Below are positions 52,580 to 63,028 of a DNA stretch of 64,000 nucleotides, piece after piece. Every line of letters begins with the position of its first letter. The first letter of the stretch is position 1. The DNA comes from Leucosporidium creatinivorum (taxonomy: Eukaryota; Basidiomycota; Microbotryomycetes; Leucosporidiales; Leucosporidiaceae). Location: positions 747,425 through 811,424 of the forward strand of contig BCKL01000002.1 of assembly GCA_001600635.1 (NCBI GenBank), written 5' to 3'. A program made the position numbers and the translations under genes. The notes beneath the pieces are model-generated. The model searched no databases and had not been told where the DNA came from. It worked only from the letters and a program-made list of their open reading frames with translations.

Positions 52580-55500
52580 CTATGCTTGCGGCGAGTTGGC
52601 GTTCGAGGCGTTGGCGCTGTTGCTGGTCCTCGCGGCGGTAGAAGGATAAGGCGCACCGGCCCGAACGTTGCCCCTCGCCGTCGAAGCTGGTGGAGAGGTA
52701 CCGAGCGAGTTGCGCCTCGCTGCTGCGCGACTGCTACTGCCGCTCTTCTTCGGCACGCCTTCCTTGCCGCGAGCACGGTTGCGCTTCTGCGAACGAGCAG
52801 GAAACAGGTCAGCGAGAGCCTCGAAGAGATTAGGGAGCTCAGAACGAACCTTGATGACGCCTGTGTTGAGGTTCGCAGGTCGATCAACGCCGTGTAGGTT
52901 GCGGAAGAGACCGCAGGCGTTGCAGAGTGGCCGTCCATCTGCATCTCGGCGCCAGAGAGGAGTGTTCTGCGAGTGGAGGAACGGCAGAGTCAGCTCTACT
53001 GCTTCTCGCGCGATGAGAAAGAAGCTCGACTGACGGTTGTGCTACAGTTGAGGCACCTCGTTGGGTTGTCGTCGCTCGGCGACTCCTTGGACTTGGGCGT
53101 CTTGGTTGGTGCGGGTGTAGGTGCAACGTTGCTATCCTCGTCCGGAACCTTGCCTTCGGGCACAGTTGCTGGCATTGAGAGAGTGTTGGACCTCGAGTGA
53201 TTGCGCGAGACTGGCGCCGATAAGGGCTTGCCCTTGCCGAGCGATTGACCGAGTGCGACCAGGTCGGGCGAGCTGGCCGAACGGGCAGTGCTGCTCTTGC
53301 GGACCTTGGCGACCGCACCCTTCAGCGGAGCTGCCGAGGACGAAGCACCAGGCTGTCCATCGGGAGGGGAAGGGGTGCCGGTGCGCGAGGACTCGTTGCC
53401 GCTTGGAGGGGAGACGACTCCCCAAGACGAGTTGTCCGAGTCGTAATGTCCTGTTTGCTGCTGGAGGTGTGCGAGGAGATGCGAAGGGTTGACGTGGGTG
53501 GGAGCCGAGTTGTCGAATGAGCTGGGAGGAAGGTAGGGGGAAGCGTAGCCTGACCCGGGCTCGTTCTGGGCAAAGTAGTCGTACAGAGCTTGGTTGGGGT
53601 CGACCGAGCTGGGATCGCCGTACAGCGACGCTGCTGGCGAGCCGACGAAGCCGTTCCCGGGACCGGGCGCCGAAGAGGCGTAGGCGAATGGCGAAGGAGG
53701 CTGGCTGAAGTAGGCAGCCGGGGTAGGAGGAAGGGAGGATTGGGTGTCGACGAGAACTGAGGGACGGCCGAGGCTGATGCCAGACGCGTTGGGAGAGGCG
53801 GCGTGGGCGAAAGCGAAGGGGCGAGAGTTCTGAGCGAGGCTGGCGGCGTTCATGTAGGCGCTCGAGGTCGACGCTGCAGGGCTTGTAGCGGACGAAGGAG
53901 GCGAGGTATAACTCGACTTGCGAGATTGCTGCGCAAGAACTGGTGGTCAGCGACAGCGTCTCAAACAAGGGGCGCGAGGGACTCACGGAAGCCAGCTGCT
54001 GGAGCTGCTGTTGGGCGATGGAGGCGTACGAATCCTGGCTAGCCTTGCGCGAGTGCGAGCCGCCGACGAACGAGTAGTCGTTGGGCACCGACTTGCCGCT
54101 GTTGAAGTTGGCAGGAGTCGTGTTGACGAATGTCGCTCCCTTGGCCGATGGAGGAGCCGGCGATGGCGCGTTCGAAGTCGGACTCGTCCCTTGCGATCCA
54201 CCGTTACTCGCGAGTGTCTGGAGGTTGATGAGGTGGTTGAGAGTGTTCTCGATGGCGGTGAGGTTGGGGTCAGCGCCGCCGAGTTGGTCGGGGCTGGCGG
54301 CGGCAGGGAAGGCGAATTGAGGCGAGCCGGCGTAGGAGTTGGGGAATGATGCTGGTGAGCCGACGTAGGAGGGGAAGGCGCCGGGCGATCCTGCGAGGGG
54401 AAGGCCGAAGGCGGAGGCAGGTGGCGAGGAGACCGTCGGGAAGGAGGAAGGTGGTCTCGTCGCAGTGCTGAAGGAGTTCAGCACTGACTGGTCAAAGCCA
54501 TTGGTATTGTAAGACTCGACGGGGTTGGGCGAGAGTCCGAGGGATGCGGCGAGTTGGACATGAGCGCTTCGGCTGTCCTGCGCTCCAGAAGTGGGCGTTG
54601 AGGCCGAGCTCGGTGCGGTGGAAGTTGAGACCGTGGGAGTAGTCGAGCCCGATCCATCGCCGTAAAAGCGACTGAAGTTGGCCGTGGCGGTCGTGGAGTC
54701 GACTGCTGGAGGAGCGACCGCGACGCGGAAGTCGGGGGCACGCGAGCGAGAGCGAGACTGAGCACGCCAATCCATCGTGTCGGGTGCGCGAGAACGAGAG
54801 CGCGATTGCGACTTGGCGCGCCAGTCCATGGCGTCGCTGTAAATGAGGAGAGCGTCAGCGTCGACTTCGGGAGAGGTTCAAGCAAAAGTGCTCACTCGTC
54901 TGCGACTGCCTCGGGACTCGCACTCGCACTCTGGGATCCGCTAGTGGTCGTCCTTCCCCGTCGACCGCGGTTCTCTTCGTCCGCCTCGACCACCGCCTGC
55001 ACCTGAGGGATCTTGCCCCTCACCGAATCGCTCCTGCTCCTCAGCTCCTGCACATTATCCCTCTCCTCCTCCTTGGCCTCCTCCTCTGCTGCTTCCTCCT
55101 TCTTCTTCGCATCCTCCTGAGCCTGCTGCTCCTTGACCTCCTGCTCCATCGCGCGAGTGAAGCTCGCCTCCATCTCGGCGACCGTAGTCGGCGATGCCGA
55201 GGCGCCTCGGTCGCTCCCACCGGCTCCGACCGTCCCCATCGTCTCTTCCCTTCTCTTCTTGAGCGTCATGCTCATCAAACGCCAAGTGAGGTTCTCCATC
55301 CTTGCGCCGTTCGGCATCGTGTTCTTGGCCTTGTTGAACATGCGCCAGACTTGTGCGGCGATGGGGTCCTTCTTGGAAAGCGCCTCGGCCGACTCCTCGT
55401 CGATGATGGTCGAGCTAGCGGGACTCTCGATGGAGTCGAGTCCGCTGGGGCTCGGTCGAGTGGAGGCGCCTGCTCCTGCTCCCCCCGACCCTGCTGGCGA

Positions 55501-57356
55501 ACCCACTGGCGAGTTGGCGACGAATGCGCTGAAGTCGATAGGGCTCGGTACGTTGGAGGCGGCGGGACTCCTCGGCGGTAGCGTATCGAACACGCTCTCG
55601 CCGAGCACATCGGCGACGACCTTCGGGCTCGGCGCGTTCTCGGCCGCTGCAGCTCCATACGAAGAAGGCGACCCGTATCCTCCGACACCGTATGCTCCAA
55701 CGCCCTTGTGACCTCGACGGTTGGGTCCAACGCTGGCCATGGCAGCAGCAGCGGCCGAAGCGAAGCCGCCCGAGCTGAAGCGGTCGAGGTCGCTCTCGAG
55801 CGAGGAGAAGTCGTAGTCGACATGCGGCGAGGTTGGAGACGTGGCGGAAGAGGGAGGGAGAGAAGTGTGAAGGTAGGAAGGCGAGGCGTAGGCGGCAGGA
55901 GGGTTCGGGAGCGTCGAAGTGGAGGCTGTCGGAGGAAAGGCGTTGGAGAGGCTGGGAGAGCCGAGGGGAGAAGGATGCGCGGAGGAGTGGGCGGAACCGC
56001 TGAGGTTGGTGCTGATGCCGCGAGGGAGGGGAGGTACAGGTCGCTGATGAGAAGCGGGGAAGTAGGATGAGGGATCGCCGGCGGTTGCTGGTGGTAGGCC
56101 GAGAGGCGAGGCGAGGGGCGAGGCGTGTGAAGCGCCGGCGAGGGTAGGTCCAGTGGAAGTCCGTTGACGAGGAGTAGCTCCCCCCGAGCTGGAGACGGCG
56201 CCTCGGGCGGCGTTCACGAACGAGCTGGCACTCTTGCGCGACGCCAAGGAGCGCGAAGGTCCGGCCGACGACGTTCCCTTCGCTTTCGAAGCTGCTCCTG
56301 ATGCTGATGGTGTGGGCGCGGTACTGGCGGGAGGCGACATGGCTGAGGATGCGGCCACTGCTGCTGCGGCGAAACGCGACTGGGATGCTTGCGCCTCCAG
56401 GCTCATGTGTAGGGCGAAGAGGTTGGGGTCCATCTGCTGTCCCGCTGAGGCGAGGTGGGCGAAGGATCCAGGGAATGGGTTGCTGGGCATGGATTGGGGA
56501 AAGCCAGCAGCAGGACCGGCGCCGTAGGGGTTTTGGTAAGGGTTGTATGCGCCGAGGGGAGAGGGGACGCCCGAGTACGACTGGGACATGGCGGGCATCT
56601 GATTCGGGTACGAAGAGGATAGTAGGGAGAGGTATGGGTTGTGCTGCTGGTGCATGGCAAGAGGGATGGGCGCGCCGGCCGATGAGACAGGCAGCTCAGC
56701 GGATGCTGGCCCGCCGCCTTCGTCCACGGTAAAGGGTCCTCCCTGCGTACCGCTAGGCCAGTTGTAGCCTTCTCCTCCGAAAGAATGCTGCATCCCTTGC
56801 TGTTGTGCGCGAGCTGCGAACTCGCTCGAAGCGAACGGCGGCGAGGTTGATGCGGAGGTGAGCGACGAGTCCGTCTGAGCGAAGGGTGACAATCCCTCGG
56901 GCGAATCCCCCGAGGAAGGAGTCGAAGCTGTAGGAGTGTTGGCGGAGGCTGGTGCTGCTGATGCTGCTGCTACCTTGCTGCTGCTCGGAGCGGCGCCTTG
57001 TTGGTCGGAGTAGAGGGAATCGTCGAGGAAGTCGCTGAAGTCGACGTCCTGCTCGTGAGGGGCGGCCAGCTTGACGGTGTGGTACAGGATGCCCCGTCGA
57101 CGACTGCTGACGCGGGCGAGCGAGCGAGTTGAAGGCGAGTCAGACGAAGCGGAGGAAAGAGGACGGAGCCTGGCCGACCAACAAGAGAAGAGCGTGAGTG
57201 AGAGGTCGGAGGGGCGGGAAAGTGGGGCCAAGTGATAGGGTGGATAGTCCTCTGTCGCGGGGATAAACTCACTGCTGGCTGGGAAGCTGTAGGACGGTAC
57301 GACGAGAGCAGCAAGGTGTGGCGGAAGGCGAAGTGCGAGGCCTTGAGCAGAGACAT
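52580..57356 (-). CDS. AREA: AreA/NIT2-type GATA transcription factor, nitrogen regulator
   Basis: A protein of about 1,450-1,500 residues. The start ATG at 57354-57356 ([20 protein letters not shown]) is likely, but the first splice junction is not resolved in frame. N-terminal marks are [20 protein letters not shown] and the DUF1752-like block [20 protein letters not shown] followed by [12 protein letters not shown], typical of AreA. Next comes the MDWRA box, here present twice (54729-54830). The single GATA finger is split by an intron: [20 protein letters not shown], then [20 protein letters not shown] and a final basic exon KKRNRARG. The four zinc Cys are in place with 17-residue spacing. 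AreA switches on genes for secondary nitrogen sources when preferred nitrogen is scarce. The tail ends ANSPQA at 52580-52582. Confidence 0.9.
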
Positions 57357-58479
57357 TTCGAGAACGGCTGCTCTCCGCTTCGCCGGCTGTTGTAGCCTTC
57401 TACACTGATCTATTCTGCTGCAGCAAATTGCACAAGCTCAGATCTTTTACTCCTCTCCGTTTCCGAGCGTCTCAAGCTCTAAGATGTAGCTTGTCAGCCT
57501 CTAACGACCTCGAACGACCTATCGCTTCTCCCCTCCCTCGTCCGATTGTCGAGATTGTGCATAACGATAGCAAGGCCCGCCTATACCGCGGCTGTACGAT
57601 ACAACAGCTCGTTCGTGTCGCTTTCCTCGTTCTCTTCCTCTTCCTGCATCCTTCCAGTCAACGCCGATCAAACCTACCCCGCTCTTCGGCACTCTATCCA
57701 CACCCGTTGCCCTCCCTCCTTCCTGCTCGTCATCAGCATCATTGCTGTCGCCGAAGCAAGTTTGACCAGCTCCGATCTCGTACAACATGGCCAGCGCTCG
57801 TTGTCCCGTCGCCTTCACCCATCGCCGAGCTCAACGGCCGACGGTTTCTGGAGCTCGCTGTCCGCCCCTTCTGGGCATATTCTACCAGCCCAGGGCTGTA
57901 GAAACCCCTTCCCCCGGGGAGACGATCTTCCAATCGAAATCTCTGCCACCGACAAATCGTTACTGCGATTCCTCCCGCCCTCCGAAGAAGGAGGAGGGAG
58001 GTCGGCGAACGGTTTTCCTCTGCGCCATGCTCGCTGCCCGTCGGCAAGGGTGATGTGGGAGAACCCAACCCTATCAGACGTCGCCGATGGGTCGTGATAA
58101 AGTCTACTTTGCCCGATCTACCATTCTTGCTGCACCCGAACAACGTCGGAGAGAATTCGGTCGCAGGGAGCTCGGCGGCGCTGCTGCGCTTCCGAGTCAA
58201 GTTGAAGTTCCGGATAGGCTGCAGTCTTCTTGCAGGAAGCTTTGAGTAACGATATAGCTACTCGAAGTTCAAGTCGCCCGCCTGAGAGAGCTGAAGACTG
58301 GTTGAGCAGCTTCGAAGGCTGCAGAACGGCTTGCGCCGAGAGGCCCGATTCCAACGCTGGTTAGGTTGAGCTAGCGAGCGATCCTGACGATCTCCTCGCG
58401 CTCAGAGCAAAGGGGCGCTATAGCTTGAGTCTGAGATAAGTCGTCGAACAGAGAGAAGGAGAAGCTGAGCGAGGGAGGG
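57357..58479. other. About 1.1 kb upstream of AreA, no recognised gene
   Basis: Part of this must be the AreA promoter. A plus-strand stretch 57780-58060 has overlapping open frames (for example MASARCPVAFTHRRAQRPTV from an ATG at 57787) but no family match and no supported splicing. The 57590-57720 part is pyrimidine-rich on the plus strand. It may hold the decayed start of a gene or simply promoter sequence. Confidence 0.4.
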
Positions 58480-58945
58480 AGCGCGAAGGTCAGCGCCGAG
58501 CCTCGAAAGCCGAGACGGCGAGAGACGAGGAGACCTACTTCTCGTGGTGGGTGGAAGGCAAGAGCATGAGGACCCCATGCTGTACAGACCAAGTCCAGGG
58601 TACACTCCCTTCTTGTAGCCGAAGCGCGAGATCACGACTCCAAGAAGACGATGTAAGCGCCGAAGTAGCCAACCGGAAGGAGGGTGGATTGGAACTTGGT
58701 GATGTCGAAGAAGGTTTGGAAGTGCTTGTTGAGGACATCAAGGAGACCGTAGCTGCGATAGGGCAAGGAGCAGGTCAGCGACCTGCAGCACAGAGCGAGG
58801 GGGAGGTCGACGGGGAGAGCAGGCGGAGAGGGCGATGAAGGAAAGGAGAAGTGAGGAGGAGAGGCGGAGCAAACCAACTCACAGGAAGAAAAGCGAAGTG
58901 ATGAGACCAGAAGCGAGGCACTCCTGGCCCGCGCTGGCGTTCGCC
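58480..58945 (-). pseudogene. Degenerate fragment of the FucP-like transporter gene
   Basis: Copy of 23600-24050 (end of exon 1 through exon 3 with introns) in the same orientation, 34 kb away. GLLDVLNKHFQTFFDITKFQ, YFGAYIVF and VISRFGYKKGVYPGLGLY are readable, and introns are copied too. About 14 bases are lost after the CACGACTCC string, which shifts the frame between the two halves, and the exon with ALMFWPSAHYEK is altered. No start, no later exons. It lies back to back with the PNPOx 3' end. Confidence 0.85.
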
Positions 58946-59047
58946 GAACTCTTGCCGAGGTCTCGCCTGCGCGGCGCTCGCCGAGACGCCTCCACCTCTG
59001 CGAGGTTGCTACGAGCATACGAATTCAATTCTTCGCCCTTCTACCCT

Positions 59048-59836
59048 CTACGGCGCCAACCTAGTAATCTCCCACTCTCCCCCAGATCCCTCTGGCCTCG
59101 TGTACCGGAAGCGATCATGCAGCCTACTCTCGCGCCCCGCCCAGAACTCGACCTCGAAGGGCACGATCCTCACTCCACCCCAAAACGGCGGCACGGGGAT
59201 AGTAGGCTCTCCTCTTTCGTCCTTGAACGCTCCTGCCTCTGCTCCCGCTGGTCCGACATCCACCGCCGAGCTCTTAGCCGTCCCCTCGCCAACTCCGAAC
59301 CTCGCCTCCACCTCCCTAACACACTCATCCAGCTGCTCCCGTCCTCCAGGAAGCGCAGTCGACTGCTTGCTAGCCCAAGCACCGATCCTCGATCCTACGG
59401 GACGCGAGTTGAAGTACTCGGCGGTGACTTCAGGATCGACCTTCTCGGCGCGGCCGACGACGCGGACGCTAAGGTGGAGGGGTCGCCAGTAGAAGGCGAT
59501 GGAAGCGTAGCCATTCTGTTGGCCATCTTGACCGAAGAGCTCCCTGCCCTTGCGCGACTCATAGTTGGTGAAGAAGGTGAATCCTCCCTTGATCGGATCC
59601 GTCTCGGCGCGCTTGAGGAGGACGACGCGGGTGGAGGGAATGTGGGTGGTAGGGTCTACTGTCGAGACGGCCATGGCTTCGGGTTCGATGACATTGGGGT
59701 CGTCAAGGGCGTGTTGGAACCAAGTAGCGAATTGGTCGAGCGGGTTGGGAGCGAGCGAGGCGGCGCTCGGGATCCCTTGGGAGAGGTATGTCTCGTGGTT
59801 GTGGATCTTGATGGGGGCGGTGGAGAAGGATGACAT
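59048..59836 (-). CDS. PDX3: Pyridoxamine 5'-phosphate oxidase
   Basis: The first ATG that fits the family is 59834-59836 (MSSFSTAPIKIHNHETYLSQ). A longer frame runs from an ATG at 60070 and would add a 78-residue leader that might target mitochondria or be intronic, since a GTACGT donor and CTACAG acceptor lie in it. Core motifs: NPLDQFATWFQHALDDPNVI, EPEAMAVSTVDPTTHIPSTR, VVLLKRAETDPIKGGFTFFT, NYESRKGREL, ASIAFYWRPLHLSVRVVGRA, SRPVGSRIGAWASKQST and the C-terminal EFWAGRESRLHDRFRYTR, covering FMN and PLP binding. The enzyme makes pyridoxal phosphate from PNP or PMP. An insert of about 20 residues (GVGEGTAKSSAVDVGPAGAE) precedes PPFWGGVRIVPFEVE. Stop at 59048-59050. No intron in the core. Confidence 0.92.
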   Translation of the reverse strand: MSSFSTAPIKIHNHETYLSQGIPSAASLAPNPLDQFATWFQHALDDPNVIEPEAMAVSTVDPTTHIPSTRVVLLKRAETDPIKGGFTFFTNYESRKGRELFGQDGQQNGYASIAFYWRPLHLSVRVVGRAEKVDPEVTAEYFNSRPVGSRIGAWASKQSTALPGGREQLDECVREVEARFGVGEGTAKSSAVDVGPAGAEAGAFKDERGEPTIPVPPFWGGVRIVPFEVEFWAGRESRLHDRFRYTRPEGSGGEWEITRLAP

Positions 59837-60063
59837 GGTGCTGTAGGTGCTGCTGGGAGAGCTTCGGAGGGCGTTGACTTGAGCGGAGAGGCGGGGAAGA
59901 TGGGAGGCGGTAGAGCGTAGGCGATGCTGTAGGCAGAAATGTAGGTGAGCAGTGCAGGGAGCAGTAAGGTGGAGTGAGTACGTACTAGCATGCACTGTAG
60001 TGAAGTGCAGAAAGCGAGCAGTGAACGGTCGAAAGCCAAGAGAGATCTCAAGCTGAGGATCGA

Positions 60064-62750
60064 ATGACATCCACCCGCTCTCTCCTTCGCCCCTCTTCTT
60101 GTTGCTGCTCGATTCTCGACTCGACTGAGCGTCGAATGGCGGATTTAAATGGGACTATTAGTACAGCTAAATCCTCGACTACAAACCGGCCAGCTCATTC
60201 CCCTACGCCCTCCACCTCGTATTCCCCTTCCCATTCCCATTCAGCTTCAATCGCTTCCACTTCAGCCCAATTACCTGTACTACTACAGGGATTGAGGACT
60301 CATTCCCGCTCTACCGCCTCTTCCGCCATCTCTCGCCCTCTCACCCCGCTCGACCTCTCCCCCACCAAGCTCAAGACGCACCGCACACCTGCTTCCCTAC
60401 ATCGCTCCATCTCCACTTCTTCCCTCGCTCCTCCTACTCTCTCCGCTGTACCCGTTCATTCAGCAGGATCAACCCTCGCTTCCACTTCGGCCTCGCCTGA
60501 CCTCAGTGAGGAGGACGAGGAGGACGACGAGGGCCTTAGCGACGCCTCGTCCGGCTTCGAAGGACTACTAGAACGAGTAGGAGCAGCACTTAAACGGTCC
60601 ACCAAATCAGCCAAAGCCAAGGGCAAGCAGCGCGCCCTGGACCTCTTTGCCAGCACCGACAATGACGGCCAACCGCCCGAGCCGACAGCACTCGACCATA
60701 CTCAGGTTGTCCGAGAACGGCAGGAGGAAGAGGAGCAAGAGGAGGAGGAAGAGGATGGCGATGTCGAGCTCGTACAGCGGGAGGAAGGGCAGCCGGACCC
60801 CAGGGATATGCTCCGAGCTCAGCTTCGGCGGAGTGAGAGCGTGGGAAGGCAGGGGAGGTTGACCAGGACGGTGTCGAGTACAATAGGGGGAGAGGAGAAC
60901 GCAGATGAGCCGCGCCTGGGTGAGTCTGCTCTTCTGCTTCATGATACCAACCCTCGCTGATCTCTCGACCGAGCAGCCCCGCCAGCGCCGAGATCTCGCT
61001 ACTCCCCTCGGCGGTACTTTATTCTCTCCTCCGCCGGCAAGCTCATCTTCACCACGTATCTAGCTTCGCCTCGTTCTTCTCTCGTTCAACCATTGACGAT
61101 CTGCACCTCGAACAGCGACCGTGACGAGGAGGAAGCGACGGGCTACGTCGGCGTCATGCAGGCCATCATATCCATCTTTGCCGACGAGAAAGACAAACTG
61201 AGGTGAGTCTGATGGGGTTTGAGCGTGTTCCACTTAGTTGATGAACCCTTACTCCCACAGATACGTCGATGCCGGCGCGACCAAGATCGCTTTCCTCCTC
61301 AAGGCGCCGCTATACCTCGTCTGCGTATCGGACTGGGGCGAGCCGGAAGCAGTGGTGAGTTGAGCTCTCTTTCCGTCTGCTTGTGGGGCGGCAGTACTTC
61401 GCCTAGAGCTGACCTTTTCCCTCTCCCTCGGCGCAGCTTCGGACCCACCTCGACTACCTCTACCTCCAAGTTCTCAGCATCGTCACCCTCCCACAACTCA
61501 CTTCCATCTTCTCCAAGCGCTCCAATTTCGATCTCCGGCGGCTGATGGAAGGCACCGAAGCGTTCTTCACTACCCTCACCGAGCGACTGCAGGGCTCGTT
61601 GGCCATGTTGACCAACTCGCTGGAGGTGTATCGGATCGATCAAAGTGTGAGAGAAGATGTAGCGAAAGCTTTGGCTCCGGGGAAACCAGAGAAGGTGTGT
61701 CAAGTCGTTTCTCCTTTGTCCCGAGCTTGTCGACTGACCCTCTCTCCTTCCTTTCAACAGTCGCAAATCACCTCCCTCTCCCTCCTCTACTCCCTCGTCA
61801 TCTCCCACGGCCGCCTCGTCACCCTCCTCCGCCCCTCCTCGCACTCGATCCACCCGACCGACCTACACATCCTCCTGTCCACCATCCTCTCCTCCTCGCA
61901 TTTCACCACCCCCGACTCGGAGTCGTGGATCCCCATCTGCTTACCTCGTTTCAACAATCGAGGGTACCTGCACGCGTATATCAGCTTTGTGAGCGAGGGA
62001 GTCGGCGTGGTGGTGCTTAGCGCGGAGAGGGAGGGGTTTGGGGGAGTCAAAAGGTATGCTGAGGGCGTCAAGAGCAGATTAGGAGGCGCGACGGGGAAGA
62101 GTGGGCTGGTGCACAAGTTGGAGATGGCGAGGGGAAGGCAGCAGTACTCTCTGGGTGAGTGCGAGACTCATTTCTCCCCGACCGATCGAGCTCGAATGCT
62201 GACCTCGTTCTTCTCGCAGGCGAGCTGGCCATCCCCGGTCTTCGACACTTTCTCTACAAGTCCAAGTCGCATGTCCAAGTCACCCACCCAGGCTACGAGG
62301 GCGACTACGAGCTCGAGGAGAACAAGATTCGGTGCGCTCCTTCTCCCCCTCGTCTCGCCTTCTCGCGCTCTCGCTGATCCAATGACCCCGAACAGCCTAC
62401 TCGCCCTTTACCAGCGGATACACGAGGCTATCCATCTTCGACCTACCACTTCAGCCAGCGGTGGAGCAGCCCGACCCCCCGCCAAGCTCGTCTACCTCCG
62501 CACCGAGCACGAAGCGGTACTCGGCTGGGTGAGTTGTCCTCTCTCTCGGTTCTTGTCATCGGACTAGAGCATTCCACTGATCCTTCCCCTCTACTGACCA
62601 TCGCCGGAACGTCAGACCACCTCCAAATTCGAACTCTACCTCGCCGTCTCGCCTCTGCTGCCCAAGACGGCGGTCGTTTCGGCTGCGAGGGCGGTCACGA
62701 GATGGATCAAACCCGAAGAGCTGTTCCTTACGAGCGCGCCGACATTCTGA
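60064..62750 (+). CDS. MON1: MON1, vacuolar fusion protein (Rab7/Ypt7 GEF subunit)
   Basis: ATG at 60064 (MTSTRSLLRPSSCCCSILDS); a second in-frame ATG (MADLNGTIS) is at about 60139. The first 300 residues are Ser/Thr-rich, then acidic (EEDEEDDEGLSDASS). After an intron near 60915 the longin-type region starts: RYFILSSAGKLIFTTYLASP, YVGVMQAIISIFADEKDKLR, KIAFLLKAPLYLVCVSDWGE, LRTHLDYLYLQVLSIVTLPQ, SKRSNFDLRRLMEGTEAFFT, WIPICLPRFNNRGYLHAYIS and near the end HFLYKSKSHVQVTHPGYEGD and TTSKFELYLAVSPLLPKTAV. With CCZ1 it activates Ypt7 on late endosomes, vacuoles and autophagosomes. About seven introns. Stop at 62748-62750. Confidence 0.93.
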
Positions 62751-63028
62751 GATAGGCTGAGGTGGAAATAGAGCGACGACGGACATGAGCTCGGCGATGA
62801 GAGAGGTGGAGGGCATAGATTGTAGGACAGCAAGCGGTTGGGGCTGCAAGGAAGCACTGGTGCTCCGATCGCATATTGAGAGAGGCATAGCGAGTAGACG
62901 TGTACAGAGCCGCGAAGCGCCTCCTGTTTCTTTCTGCAGCGACGATCTCCAAGTCGCGGGAATGACGACCAGCTCCAGAACTCCCTCCGACTCTTTCCCT
63001 TCGACCTCTACCTGCTCTACTACTCGCG

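Noticed and set aside
57546-58097. 183-codon plus-strand frame upstream of AreA
   Set aside because: It begins at TTG, lacks an early ATG and shows no domain; likely promoter or leader DNA.
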